Part shown: positions 53,238 to 59,295 of the stretch, one piece after another
Layout of the letters: the number at the start of each line of letters is the position of its first letter
Position numbering within the stretch: the stretch's first letter is position 1
Source of the DNA: Oscillospiraceae bacterium
GTDB taxonomy: Bacteria; Bacillota; Clostridia; Oscillospirales; Oscillospiraceae
DNA: 59,295 nucleotides
Assembly: GCA_017535635.1 (NCBI GenBank)
Contig: JAFXTU010000012.1
Span: 1-59,295, forward strand
Direction of reading: 5' to 3'
Translations under genes and position numbers: made by a program
The notes under the pieces: model-generated
Database searches by the model: none
What the model was told of the DNA's origin: nothing
The model's input: only the letters and a program-made list of their open reading frames with translations

Positions 53238-54408
53238 AGATATCGCCGACGACCTTCTTCATGATGTCCATGGCTTCGTCCAGGAGCTCCTTCGTGTGGG
53301 TCGCCATCAGGCTGCAGCGCAGCATGCAGCCGTCCGCCGGGGCGGCGGGAGGCAGGACCGTATTCACATATACCCCATTATCATAGAGCTCGGTGGCCTT
53401 TTTCAGGGTGACGATGGCGTCGTAGGTAAAAATGGGGACAATGGGGGTGATCCCCTCCCGGATGCGCATGCCCCGGGCCTTCAGCCCGTCCCGCATATAA
53501 TCGCTGAGCTCCCGCAGATGGGTGACCCGCTCCGGTTCCTTCTCCAGCTTCCGCAGGGCCGCCAGGGCCACGGCGCAGGAGGCGGGGGTGATGGAGGCGG
53601 CGAACATGAAGGGGCGGGAATTGTGCTTGATGTAGTCGATGACCTTTTTCGGCCCGGCGGCGTAGCCGCCCAGGCTGGCCAGAGATTTGGAGAAGGTGCC
53701 CATATAGATGTCCACTTGGTCCTCCAGGCCGAAGTAGCTGGCCGTGCCCCGGCCGCCCTCGCCGATGACGCCGAGGGCGTGGGCGTCGTCCACCATGACC
53801 CGGGCGCCATACTGCTTTGCCAGGCGGCAGATCTCCGGCAGATTGCAGAGATCGGCCCCCATGCTGAACACCCCGTCGGTGACGATCAGGATGCCCGCCG
53901 TCTCGGGAACCCGCTGGAGCTGCTTCTCCAGGTCCGCCATGTCGTTGTGCTGGTACCGGAGCATCTTACCGTAGCTGAGCTTGCAGCCGTCGTAGATGCT
54001 GGCGTGGTTGTCCCGGTCACAGATCACATAGTCGTTGCGGCCCACCAGGGCGCTGATGATGCCCAGGTTCGTCTGGAAGCCGCTGGGAAGCGTGGTCACC
54101 GCTTCCTTCCGCAGGAAGGAGGCCAGCTCCGCCTCCAGCTCCAGATGGAGCTGCAGGGTCCCGTTCAGCAGCCGGGAGCCGGAGCAGCCGGTGCCGTAGT
54201 CCCGGATCGCCTGGATCCCCGCCTCCATGACCTCCGGGTCCGTGGTGAGGCCCAGGTAGTTGTTGGAGCCCAGCATGATCCGCCGCTTTCCCTCCATGAT
54301 GACTTCGGTGTCCTGGCGGGATTGCAGCTCGCGGAAATAGAGGAAGATCCCCATGGCCTTGTATTCGTCGGCCAGCTTGTAGTCCTCACACTTCTGGAAA
54401 AGGTCCAT
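53230..54408 (-). CDS. Alpha-oxoamine synthase with serine-palmitoyltransferase signature
   Basis: This 392-aa PLP enzyme condenses an amino acid with an acyl thioester. It has GSNNYLGLTTDPEV (47-60) and YGTGCSGSRLLNGT (71-84). The active-site lysine K241 lies in GTFSKSLASLGGY, the form used by serine palmitoyltransferase; glycine acetyltransferase and BioF have GTLGKA. H135, D207, H210 and K241 correspond with a constant offset of 24 to H159, D231, H234 and K265 of the Sphingomonas enzyme. With the coupled SDR it could make a sphingoid base. No acyl-carrier protein or ceramide synthase gene is near. Automatic annotation may call it BioF/Kbl. It has its own consensus promoter. Confidence 0.85.
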   Translation of the reverse strand: MDLFQKCEDYKLADEYKAMGIFLYFRELQSRQDTEVIMEGKRRIMLGSNNYLGLTTDPEVMEAGIQAIRDYGTGCSGSRLLNGTLQLHLELEAELASFLRKEAVTTLPSGFQTNLGIISALVGRNDYVICDRDNHASIYDGCKLSYGKMLRYQHNDMADLEKQLQRVPETAGILIVTDGVFSMGADLCNLPEICRLAKQYGARVMVDDAHALGVIGEGGRGTASYFGLEDQVDIYMGTFSKSLASLGGYAAGPKKVIDYIKHNSRPFMFAASITPASCAVALAALRKLEKEPERVTHLRELSDYMRDGLKARGMRIREGITPIVPIFTYDAIVTLKKATELYDNGVYVNTVLPPAAPADGCMLRCSLMATHTKELLDEAMDIMKKVVGDIYE

Positions 54409-54460
54409 TATTACTCCGCCTTTCTGTTTTCATTTTGCGGAATCCGATCCTATGCAAGAG

Positions 54461-54478
54461 AATTGTGCGCTAACAATT
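54461..54478. promoter_or_regulatory. lac-operator-like palindrome in the SPT-like gene leader
   Basis: AATTGTGCGCTAACAATT on the plus strand has perfect 6-bp arms (AATTGT/ACAATT). It lies about 20 bp downstream of the predicted transcription start of the SPT-like gene, a typical roadblock-repressor position. The arms and the TAACAATT half look like the E. coli lac operator with a centre shorter by 3 bp, pointing to a LacI/GalR-type or similar repressor not encoded here. Confidence 0.5.
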
Positions 54479-54500
54479 ATCTGTAACAATACGATGATGC

Positions 54501-54529
54501 ATTATAGCGCAGTTCGGAAGCCTTGTCAA
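54501..54529 (-). promoter_or_regulatory. Perfect-consensus sigma-A promoter of the SPT-like operon
   Basis: On the minus strand TTGACA (54529-54524), 17-bp spacer, TATAAT (54506-54501). It begins 3 bp after the stop codon of the O-antigen-ligase-like gene. Confidence 0.88.
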
Positions 54530-54531
54530 TT

Positions 54532-55830
54532 TTAGAGTTTACTCCCTTTTGGCTCTGAAACCGGGGCCGCGCTGCGCAGGCTCCCCTCCAAAAGGCCCCA
54601 GCAGAGCCAGAAGAAAGCGGTGCAGGCGGGCATGGAGACCGAAAAGAGAGCGGCGATCAGATAGGTGACGAACACGGCCCGAAGGACCGGGACTCCGGCC
54701 TCGCGGCTCCGAAAGGCCCGGAACAGGGTGATCCCCAGGGCGGAAAGGAAGAGCAGCAGCGCGCAGGCCCCCTGGTTTACCAGAATGTTCAGGTATTCGC
54801 AGTGGGCGCTGTCGATGACCCTGCGAAGGACCGCGCCTCTGGGCATCTCACGGATAAAAGAGAGGCCCCGCTGGCCCAGGGTATCCGGACCGCCCCCCAG
54901 CAGAGGCCGCTCCTTCACCAGTTCCCACACGTTTTTCCAGATGTAGACCCGGCCGGAGCCGAAGGAGTCCCGGACATTCCCGTTCAGCAGCTCATGCACT
55001 TCGCCCAGGGTCCCTTTCACAGGAAGGAAGCGGAGCAGCAGGAGCGAACTGAGAAGGATGATCCCCAGAGAGGCATACACGCAGAGCCGGACCGGCTTCC
55101 CCATTTCCAGCTGCGCGGGCAGGCAGATCAGGAGGGAGAAGACGGCAGCCACCAGCCCTCCCCGGATGCCGGAAGCCAGGAGCACACCGAAGCAGGCGGA
55201 GGCGGGGATCAGCAGCCACCACTTTTTTTCCTTCAGCGCGGAGGACCAGAAGAGGGCAAAGCCCAGGCTGAGGACCGTGGCGGACAGGTCCGCGTTCCCG
55301 GTCAGGGAGAGGAAAGCGCCGTTGTATTCCGCCTCCCGCCCCGACCAGCGGAGCTCCCCCGGATAGAGCCAAAGGGGGTTCAGGTCAAAGAACTGCAGCA
55401 AGGCCACCAGGCAGTACAGCATCGCGGTGGCAGCCGTGATCCGAAGGGTCGGTCCCTCTTCCCCGCCGTATCCCTCGCTGAGGGCGAAAAAGGCGGCGCA
55501 GTATAGGGTCAGGGTCACCATCCCGTCCTGCCGCGGCCCGCCCAGGAGCGCCATCCCCCGCCAGGGAGAGCAGAGGGCGCTGAGCAGGCTCCAGGCCCAA
55601 AAGCCCAGAAGGAGAAGGCGCAGAGGCTCCGGCCTTCCTTTCAGACACCGTTTCTCCTTCAGGAACACCCACAGGAAGGCAAGCAGAAACAGCGCCGTCA
55701 GCGCGGCGAAGACTGCGAATTTCGTCTCCGAGATGTACAGATACCCCTGGGGTGAGAACCCCAGCAGGAACACCGAACACATCAAAACCGGATAGAGGCC
55801 GCAGATCCGGCCCAGGCTCCACTTTTTCAT
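54532..55830 (-). CDS. O-antigen ligase / polymerase-like membrane protein (Wzy_C family)
   Basis: The 432-aa protein has about 10-12 transmembrane segments and a large outside loop with the Wzy_C/WaaL pattern GSGRVYIWKNVWELVKERPLLGGGPDTLG and DSAHCEYLNILVNQG, which hold the usual conserved Arg and His. Relatives transfer or polymerise lipid-linked glycans outside the membrane; in Firmicutes they act in capsule or other surface glycan assembly. No glycosyltransferase genes are adjacent. The ribosome site before ATG 55830 is weak. Confidence 0.75.
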   Translation of the reverse strand: MKKWSLGRICGLYPVLMCSVFLLGFSPQGYLYISETKFAVFAALTALFLLAFLWVFLKEKRCLKGRPEPLRLLLLGFWAWSLLSALCSPWRGMALLGGPRQDGMVTLTLYCAAFFALSEGYGGEEGPTLRITAATAMLYCLVALLQFFDLNPLWLYPGELRWSGREAEYNGAFLSLTGNADLSATVLSLGFALFWSSALKEKKWWLLIPASACFGVLLASGIRGGLVAAVFSLLICLPAQLEMGKPVRLCVYASLGIILLSSLLLLRFLPVKGTLGEVHELLNGNVRDSFGSGRVYIWKNVWELVKERPLLGGGPDTLGQRGLSFIREMPRGAVLRRVIDSAHCEYLNILVNQGACALLLFLSALGITLFRAFRSREAGVPVLRAVFVTYLIAALFSVSMPACTAFFWLCWGLLEGSLRSAAPVSEPKGSKL

Positions 55831-55866
55831 GTCCGGATGATACCACGAACCTCTCCTTTTTTCAAT

Positions 55867-55909
55867 GGAAAAGGGGCCGCCGCGTTCCTTCCGCGCCGGT
55901 CCCTTTTCC
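55867..55909. terminator. Hairpin after sigE
   Basis: A long, slightly imperfect inverted repeat (GGAAAAGGGGCCGCCGCG and GCGCCGGTCCCTTTTCC) lies 9 bp beyond the sigE stop, in the gap before the O-antigen-ligase-like gene. It lacks a proper T-run on the minus strand. Confidence 0.6.
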
Positions 55910-55917
55910 CGATCCGC

Positions 55918-56625
55918 TCACCCGATCTCCCGGAGGATGTCCTTCCGCAGCTGGGAGATGATGCGCTTTTCCAGCCTGGATATGTAGCTCTGGGAGATCC
56001 CCAGGGAATCGGCTACCTCCTTCTGGGTCTGTTCCCTGCCTCCGCCCAGGCCGAAGCGGAGGGTGACGATCTTCTTTTCCCGCCCGGGCAGCCGGTCCAC
56101 CGCCTCCCGGAGGATCTTCCGGTCCGTCTCCTCCTCCAGGGGCTGCATCACGCTGTCCGCGTCCGTCCCCAGCACCTCGCTGAGAAGCAGCTCGTTCCCG
56201 TCGTAGTCCGTGTTGATGGGTTCATCCAGGCTCAGCTCGCTTTTCCTCCCGCTGAGCTTCCGAAGAAACATCAGGATCTCGTTTTCAATGCAGCGGGAGG
56301 CGTAGGTGGCCAGCTTGATCTGCTTATGCGGATCAAAGGTCTCCACAGCCTTGATGAGCCCGATGGTCCCGATGCTGATCAGGTCCTCCAGGCCCACGCC
56401 GGTGTTTTCAAAGCGCTTGGCCACATAGACCACCAGGCGCAGGTTCCGCTCGATGAGCCTTGGGCGTACCCCCACGTCCCCCTCTCGAAGCCGGTCCAGG
56501 CAGGCCTGGGTCTCCTGGGGCGTCATGGGCGGAGGAAGTCCCTCCGTCCCCCCCACATAGTAGATCCCTTTGGGGCTGATCCGCTGCGCGATCCACCGCA
56601 GAAGCCCGACGATCCCGGTTCTCAT
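55918..56625 (-). CDS. sigE: RNA polymerase sporulation sigma factor SigE
   Basis: This 235-aa pro-sigma factor drives early mother-cell gene expression in sporulation. The N-terminal pro-sequence (residues about 1-28, hydrophobic LLRWIAQ) is followed by LPPPMTPQE. Region 2 includes [31 protein letters not shown] and [17 protein letters not shown] [14 protein letters not shown], and region 4 holds the helix-turn-helix [21 protein letters not shown]. It lies 14 nt after spoIIGA, whose product cleaves the pro-sequence. Identification is supported both by sequence and by this conserved gene order. Confidence 0.96.
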   Translation of the reverse strand: MRTGIVGLLRWIAQRISPKGIYYVGGTEGLPPPMTPQETQACLDRLREGDVGVRPRLIERNLRLVVYVAKRFENTGVGLEDLISIGTIGLIKAVETFDPHKQIKLATYASRCIENEILMFLRKLSGRKSELSLDEPINTDYDGNELLLSEVLGTDADSVMQPLEEETDRKILREAVDRLPGREKKIVTLRFGLGGGREQTQKEVADSLGISQSYISRLEKRIISQLRKDILREIG

Positions 56626-56639
56626 GTACGATCCCTCCT

Positions 56640-57440
56640 TTATACCGGTTCTCCGCCGATCAGGGCATTGCAGCCGCCGCCCGCCCGGATCTCCTCCCGG
56701 CTGAACACCACGCGGCAGCTCCCCAGGCTTTCTCCGTCCGCCACCAGCTCCTCCGCCCTGCCGCAGAGAGCCAGGCCGCTGCCGGAAACGGTGCGCAGGG
56801 GCAGGAGGAAGAAGCCGCCGCCCAGGGCCTCCAGGCGCAGCTGAGGCGGCAGGTCTCTTGTGGCGGCAAGCTTGCTCCGCACCTCCGGGGAAAAGATGGG
56901 CGTCAGGGCCTCCTCCGATGCCACGACCACGCTCTTCCCGGTAAAGGGGTCTGTCAGCTCATGGCCGGTATCCCGCAGCGCCAGAAGCTCCACGGTCCCT
57001 CCCGGCCCCCGCAGGAGCAGCCGGCTCCGTCCGCCGCGGGGACCGGCAAAACGGAAGGGAAGCGCGCAGATCCCCAGGCTGATCCCCGCCGAAAAGAGCA
57101 GGGCCCGGGCCGTGGCCCTGCCCAGCGCCAGCGTCACCGCCGCGGCCACGCCGCCGTACACCGCGCAGAGGAAGAGGAAGGCCAGGCCCAGCTTCCAGAG
57201 CTTTTTCTCCCGTCCGTAGGCGAGGAGCAGCATCCCCAGCAGGGCACCCACTTTCCCCGGAACGGTGGCGGCGGGCGGGAAATACAGGGTCAGGACCGCG
57301 TAGAGTCCGCCCAGGGTCCCGGCCAGAGCCAGACGCCACAGGCTCCGCCGGGCGGAGCAGAGCTTCCCTGCCGCCCACAGCAGCAGCGTGTCCGCCAGGA
57401 TCTCCATGCAGAGCAGCCGATCCAAATACAACACCCTCAT
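56640..57440 (-). CDS. spoIIGA: Sigma-E processing peptidase SpoIIGA
   Basis: The 266-aa membrane aspartic protease has five hydrophobic segments in its first 130 residues and then a cytoplasmic protease domain with [20 protein letters not shown] (about 156-175; DTG is the active-site motif). It activates pro-SigE after a signal from the forespore. The typical C-terminal NALI is present ([10 protein letters not shown]). ATG 57440 lies inside an 11-bp inverted repeat and no Shine-Dalgarno sequence is obvious, so the transcript may be leaderless or structured. Confidence 0.93.
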   Translation of the reverse strand: MRVLYLDRLLCMEILADTLLLWAAGKLCSARRSLWRLALAGTLGGLYAVLTLYFPPAATVPGKVGALLGMLLLAYGREKKLWKLGLAFLFLCAVYGGVAAAVTLALGRATARALLFSAGISLGICALPFRFAGPRGGRSRLLLRGPGGTVELLALRDTGHELTDPFTGKSVVVASEEALTPIFSPEVRSKLAATRDLPPQLRLEALGGGFFLLPLRTVSGSGLALCGRAEELVADGESLGSCRVVFSREEIRAGGGCNALIGGEPV

Positions 57441-57480
57441 GTACCCATTGTAGGCACATGAGGGTGCTTTGTCCGTCGAA
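57432..57480 (-). promoter_or_regulatory. Putative spoIIGA promoter region with inverted repeat and Spo0A-box-like site
   Basis: On the minus strand, TTCGAC (57480-57475; 6 of 7 bases of the inverse 0A box TTCGACA) is followed by a -10-like TACAAT (57452-57447) only 6 bp before the ATG. CACCCTCATGT (57442-57432 and 57466-57456) is repeated in inverted orientation around it and covers the start codon. Confidence 0.4.
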
Positions 57481-57492
57481 TGGATGGGGGAC

Positions 57493-57684
57493 TTATTTTT
57501 CTTCTCCGGCAGGGATCCGCTCCCGGATCGCCTTTTCCAGCTTGGAGCGGGGCATCTCCCAGGTATGGGCGCAGCCCAGGCAGCGGAGACGAAAGTCCAT
57601 CCCCGCCCGCAGGACCAGGCAGAGCTCGCTGCCGCAGGGATGCTTCTTTTTCAGCCGGAGGGTATCTCCCACCCGGAGCTCCAT
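57493..57684 (-). CDS. DUF951 family protein
   Basis: This 63-aa protein matches the DUF951 pattern: VGDTLRLKKKHPCGSELCLVL then RLRCLGCAHTWEMPRSKLEKAI. The conserved Cys residues (HPCG and CLGC) could bind zinc. Function is unknown; it is widespread in Firmicutes. ATG 57684 follows GAGGAG by 7 nt. It lies upstream of spoIIGA on the same strand. Confidence 0.85.
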   Translation of the reverse strand: MELRVGDTLRLKKKHPCGSELCLVLRAGMDFRLRCLGCAHTWEMPRSKLEKAIRERIPAGEEK

Positions 57685-57740
57685 ACTAATCTCCTCACTT
57701 TCGGGCAAAATAGGGGAAATGCGATGGGGAGGAAAGAAAA

Positions 57741-58106
57741 ATGCAGACGACGATCACAGTGACCTTTGATTCGGTGGATGAGGCGGAGCGGGCCGTCATG
57801 CGGCTGCGCCGCAGCATCCTGGACCTGCGGGTGGAGACCGGCGGCGAGGACCTGGGCTCCAGCCCGGCGGACGCCCCCTGGTCCGCCTCGGTCTACTATC
57901 CCTGGCGCATCGACAAGGCGGGAGGCGAGCTGAACGCCATGCCGAAAGAGCTGGGGAGCCGGGTGCTGTATACCTCGGACATTCTGGGGCTGCCCATGTA
58001 CCGCGACAGCGAGTCCACGGTGCAGCTCATTCTGCCCGCCGAAGAGGCGGAGCGGGCCAGGGCAATGCTGGTAAACGCGGGCGGGCGGCACATCCGGCTC
58101 TACTAG
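57741..58106 (+). CDS. Small protein of unknown function with ferredoxin-like repeat pattern
   Basis: The 121-aa protein starts MQTTITVTFDSVDEAERAVMRLR and ends with a similar beta-alpha pattern (STVQLILPAEEAERARAMLVNAGG), suggesting two alpha/beta halves of the kind seen in Clostridia next to DUF951. No catalytic motif or membrane segment is seen. GGGGAGG lies 11 nt upstream. Divergent from DUF951. Confidence 0.65.
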   Translation: MQTTITVTFDSVDEAERAVMRLRRSILDLRVETGGEDLGSSPADAPWSASVYYPWRIDKAGGELNAMPKELGSRVLYTSDILGLPMYRDSESTVQLILPAEEAERARAMLVNAGGRHIRLY

Positions 58107-58172
58107 GCGGCGGCTCGTAGGCTCGGAAGAGAAAAGCGCACGCTTTCTTCTTTATTATAGCAGCATTTTGGC

Positions 58173-58201
58173 TTGCCGAAAAGAGGGGGATGCGATACAA
58201 T
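58173..58201 (+). promoter_or_regulatory. Promoter for the membrane-anchored alpha/beta hydrolase gene
   Basis: TTGCCG (58173-58178), 17-bp spacer, TACAAT (58196-58201). Confidence 0.65.
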
Positions 58202-58229
58202 ACCTTATCTCATATGGAGGTATCGTACC

Positions 58230-59150
58230 GTGTGGCTGTATATCGCCGTCCCTGTACTGGTGGTGTTTCTCTTTGTGGTGGCCTGGCTTTTCTTCCAAAA
58301 GGCCTTCCGGCGCCCGAAAACCAGGGACCTTACCGATGAAGAGGTCTTCATCACCTCGGATTACTTCGGCTACGCCGCCGTGATGCAGCCCGCCCTGGAG
58401 TGGTTTCGGAAGCAGCCCTTTGAGGAGCTGTCACTGGAGGCCTCCGACGGGACGGCGCTGCGGGGCCTTTGGCTCCCCAAACGGGGGAGCGGGACCTGCC
58501 TGATGCTGATGCACGATTATGCCGCGCTTCCCCAGGACCTGTGCCTGCTCGCCCGCTGGGCGGCCAGGAAGGGCTGGTCCGTCCTCCTCCCCTACCAGCG
58601 CGCCCACGGCCCCAGCGGCGGGAATTACTGCTCCCTGGGGCTTCTGGAGGCGGAGGACTGCGTCCTTTGGGCCAAAAAAGCAGAGGAGCTGGCACCGGGA
58701 AACCGGCTCGTCCTCTACGGCAGCGGCATGGGAGGCTTCGCGGTCCTTTACGCGCTGTCCAGAGAAGGAATGCCCACGGTTACCGCCGCCGTCTCCGAGG
58801 GGACCTATGACAGCCCCAGGGGCATCCTGAAAACGGTCATGCGGGAGCAGATGCGGATGCGGACCTTCCCCCTGCTGCAGATCCTCCTTCTTTACGGAAG
58901 CTTCGTCTGGCACAGAAGCGCGGGCGGGGCGGATCTGCGCCTGACCCTGAAGGAGGACCGGGGCGTCCCCCTTCTCCTGATCCACGGGAAGAAGGACCTG
59001 CGGGTCCCCGTCAAAATGACGGAGGAGATCGCCAAGGACTGTGCGGGCCGGAAGGAGACGTACCTCTGCGAGGAAGCGGGTCACGGGGCCTGCGCCATGG
59101 CGGAGGGGGATGCGTTCTTCAAAAAGCTGGAGGGGTTTTTGAAAGACTGA
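58230..59150 (+). CDS. Membrane-anchored alpha/beta hydrolase
   Basis: This 306-aa protein has one N-terminal transmembrane segment (residues 3-23, YIAVPVLVVFLFVVAWLFF) and then an alpha/beta hydrolase domain. MLMHDYAA is the oxyanion strand, LYGSGMGGFA the nucleophile elbow, HGKKDLRVP the acidic residue and EAGHGAC the His. It resembles BAAT/DUF-type extracytoplasmic or membrane-bound peptidase-like hydrolases of Firmicutes. I chose the GTG at 58230 because GGAGG is 9 nt upstream and it starts just before the membrane segment. Beyond the stop, 59151-59295 shows nothing coding. Confidence 0.82.
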   Translation: MWLYIAVPVLVVFLFVVAWLFFQKAFRRPKTRDLTDEEVFITSDYFGYAAVMQPALEWFRKQPFEELSLEASDGTALRGLWLPKRGSGTCLMLMHDYAALPQDLCLLARWAARKGWSVLLPYQRAHGPSGGNYCSLGLLEAEDCVLWAKKAEELAPGNRLVLYGSGMGGFAVLYALSREGMPTVTAAVSEGTYDSPRGILKTVMREQMRMRTFPLLQILLLYGSFVWHRSAGGADLRLTLKEDRGVPLLLIHGKKDLRVPVKMTEEIAKDCAGRKETYLCEEAGHGACAMAEGDAFFKKLEGFLKD

Positions 59151-59295
59151 TCGGGGCATGGCGGAAAAACTTGTGTAAGCGATATTCGACAAAGTCAAGG
59201 ATGGCGCTGTGGAAACAGGGCGGAATCTGGCTGAAAGCCCTTGCTGACCCATCTCCTGGCGGACGGTGCGGTATGCGCGCCGCAGGCGTGAATGC

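Noticed and set aside
1..59295. Search for CRISPR arrays, rRNA genes, riboswitches and insertion sequences
   Set aside because: Nothing recognisable beyond the group II intron edge, one tRNA and the hairpin cluster; repeats at 37685-37967 are too few and too irregular for CRISPR.

Overview
The window looks like a chromosomal segment of a GC-rich, endospore-forming gut-type Clostridia member (Oscillospiraceae-like). The reasons are spoIIGA-sigE, a MurT/GatD-type peptidoglycan pair, DUF951, a C-GCAxxG-C-C protein, clostridial ene-reductases with a 4Fe-4S motif, sigma-A promoters of TTGACA-N17-TATAAT type and strong GGAGG ribosome sites. No rRNA, CRISPR array, integrase or transposase is visible. 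One tRNA-Gly and the 5' end of a group II intron are present.

Layout. 1-2128: a group II intron edge abuts the terminator hairpin of a ParB-like/BMP fusion gene. 2253-4324: murT plus a GatD-like protein that lacks its catalytic residues. 4421-7803 (minus): thiolase and an OYE-type flavoenzyme. 7901-11222: an autoregulated PadR/HAAS/ABC-2 transporter operon. 11391-18493: two HAD phosphatases, a C-GCAxxG-C-C protein, nudC, a second OYE-type flavoenzyme, a PuuD-like hydrolase, a small membrane protein and an alpha/beta hydrolase. 18563-28928 (minus): a tightly overlapping sugar-acid operon in the order tmk, PfkB kinase, gnd, HAD, SDR fructuronate reductase, LarA-type nickel epimerase, uxaE, uvrA-like. 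29245-30213: pta. 30372-37967: an AT-richer island with one giant multi-hydrolase gene that seems to lack its 5' end, ending in hairpin repeats at tRNA-Gly. 38134-46940 (minus): lipoprotein, topoisomerase IV A, topoisomerase IV B (with an in-frame stop), MBL hydrolase, GH3. 47050-51239: CE15 glucuronoyl esterase, UroD-family protein and GH67 alpha-glucuronidase. 51283-55830 (minus): serine hydrolase, a KDSR-like SDR with a serine-palmitoyltransferase-like enzyme, and an O-antigen-ligase-like protein. 55918-57684: sigE, spoIIGA, DUF951. 57741-59150: a small unknown protein and a membrane-anchored alpha/beta hydrolase.

How the genes may work together. The two most interesting systems are inferred, not proven. 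(1) The minus-strand sugar-acid operon can be read as a complete short cut: tagaturonate to fructuronate (UxaE), to mannonate (SDR), to gluconate (LarA-type C2 epimerase with all nickel-pincer residues kept), to 6-phosphogluconate (PfkB kinase), to ribulose-5-phosphate (Gnd). This would bypass the usual mannonate dehydratase/KDG aldolase route, whose genes are absent here. The nearby GH67, CE15 and GH3 enzymes could supply glucuronate and xylose from glucuronoxylan. (2) The AOS-family enzyme at 53230-54408 carries the active-site pattern of serine palmitoyltransferase and is translationally coupled to a KDSR-like reductase, suggesting sphingoid-base or related amino-ketone synthesis in a Firmicute.
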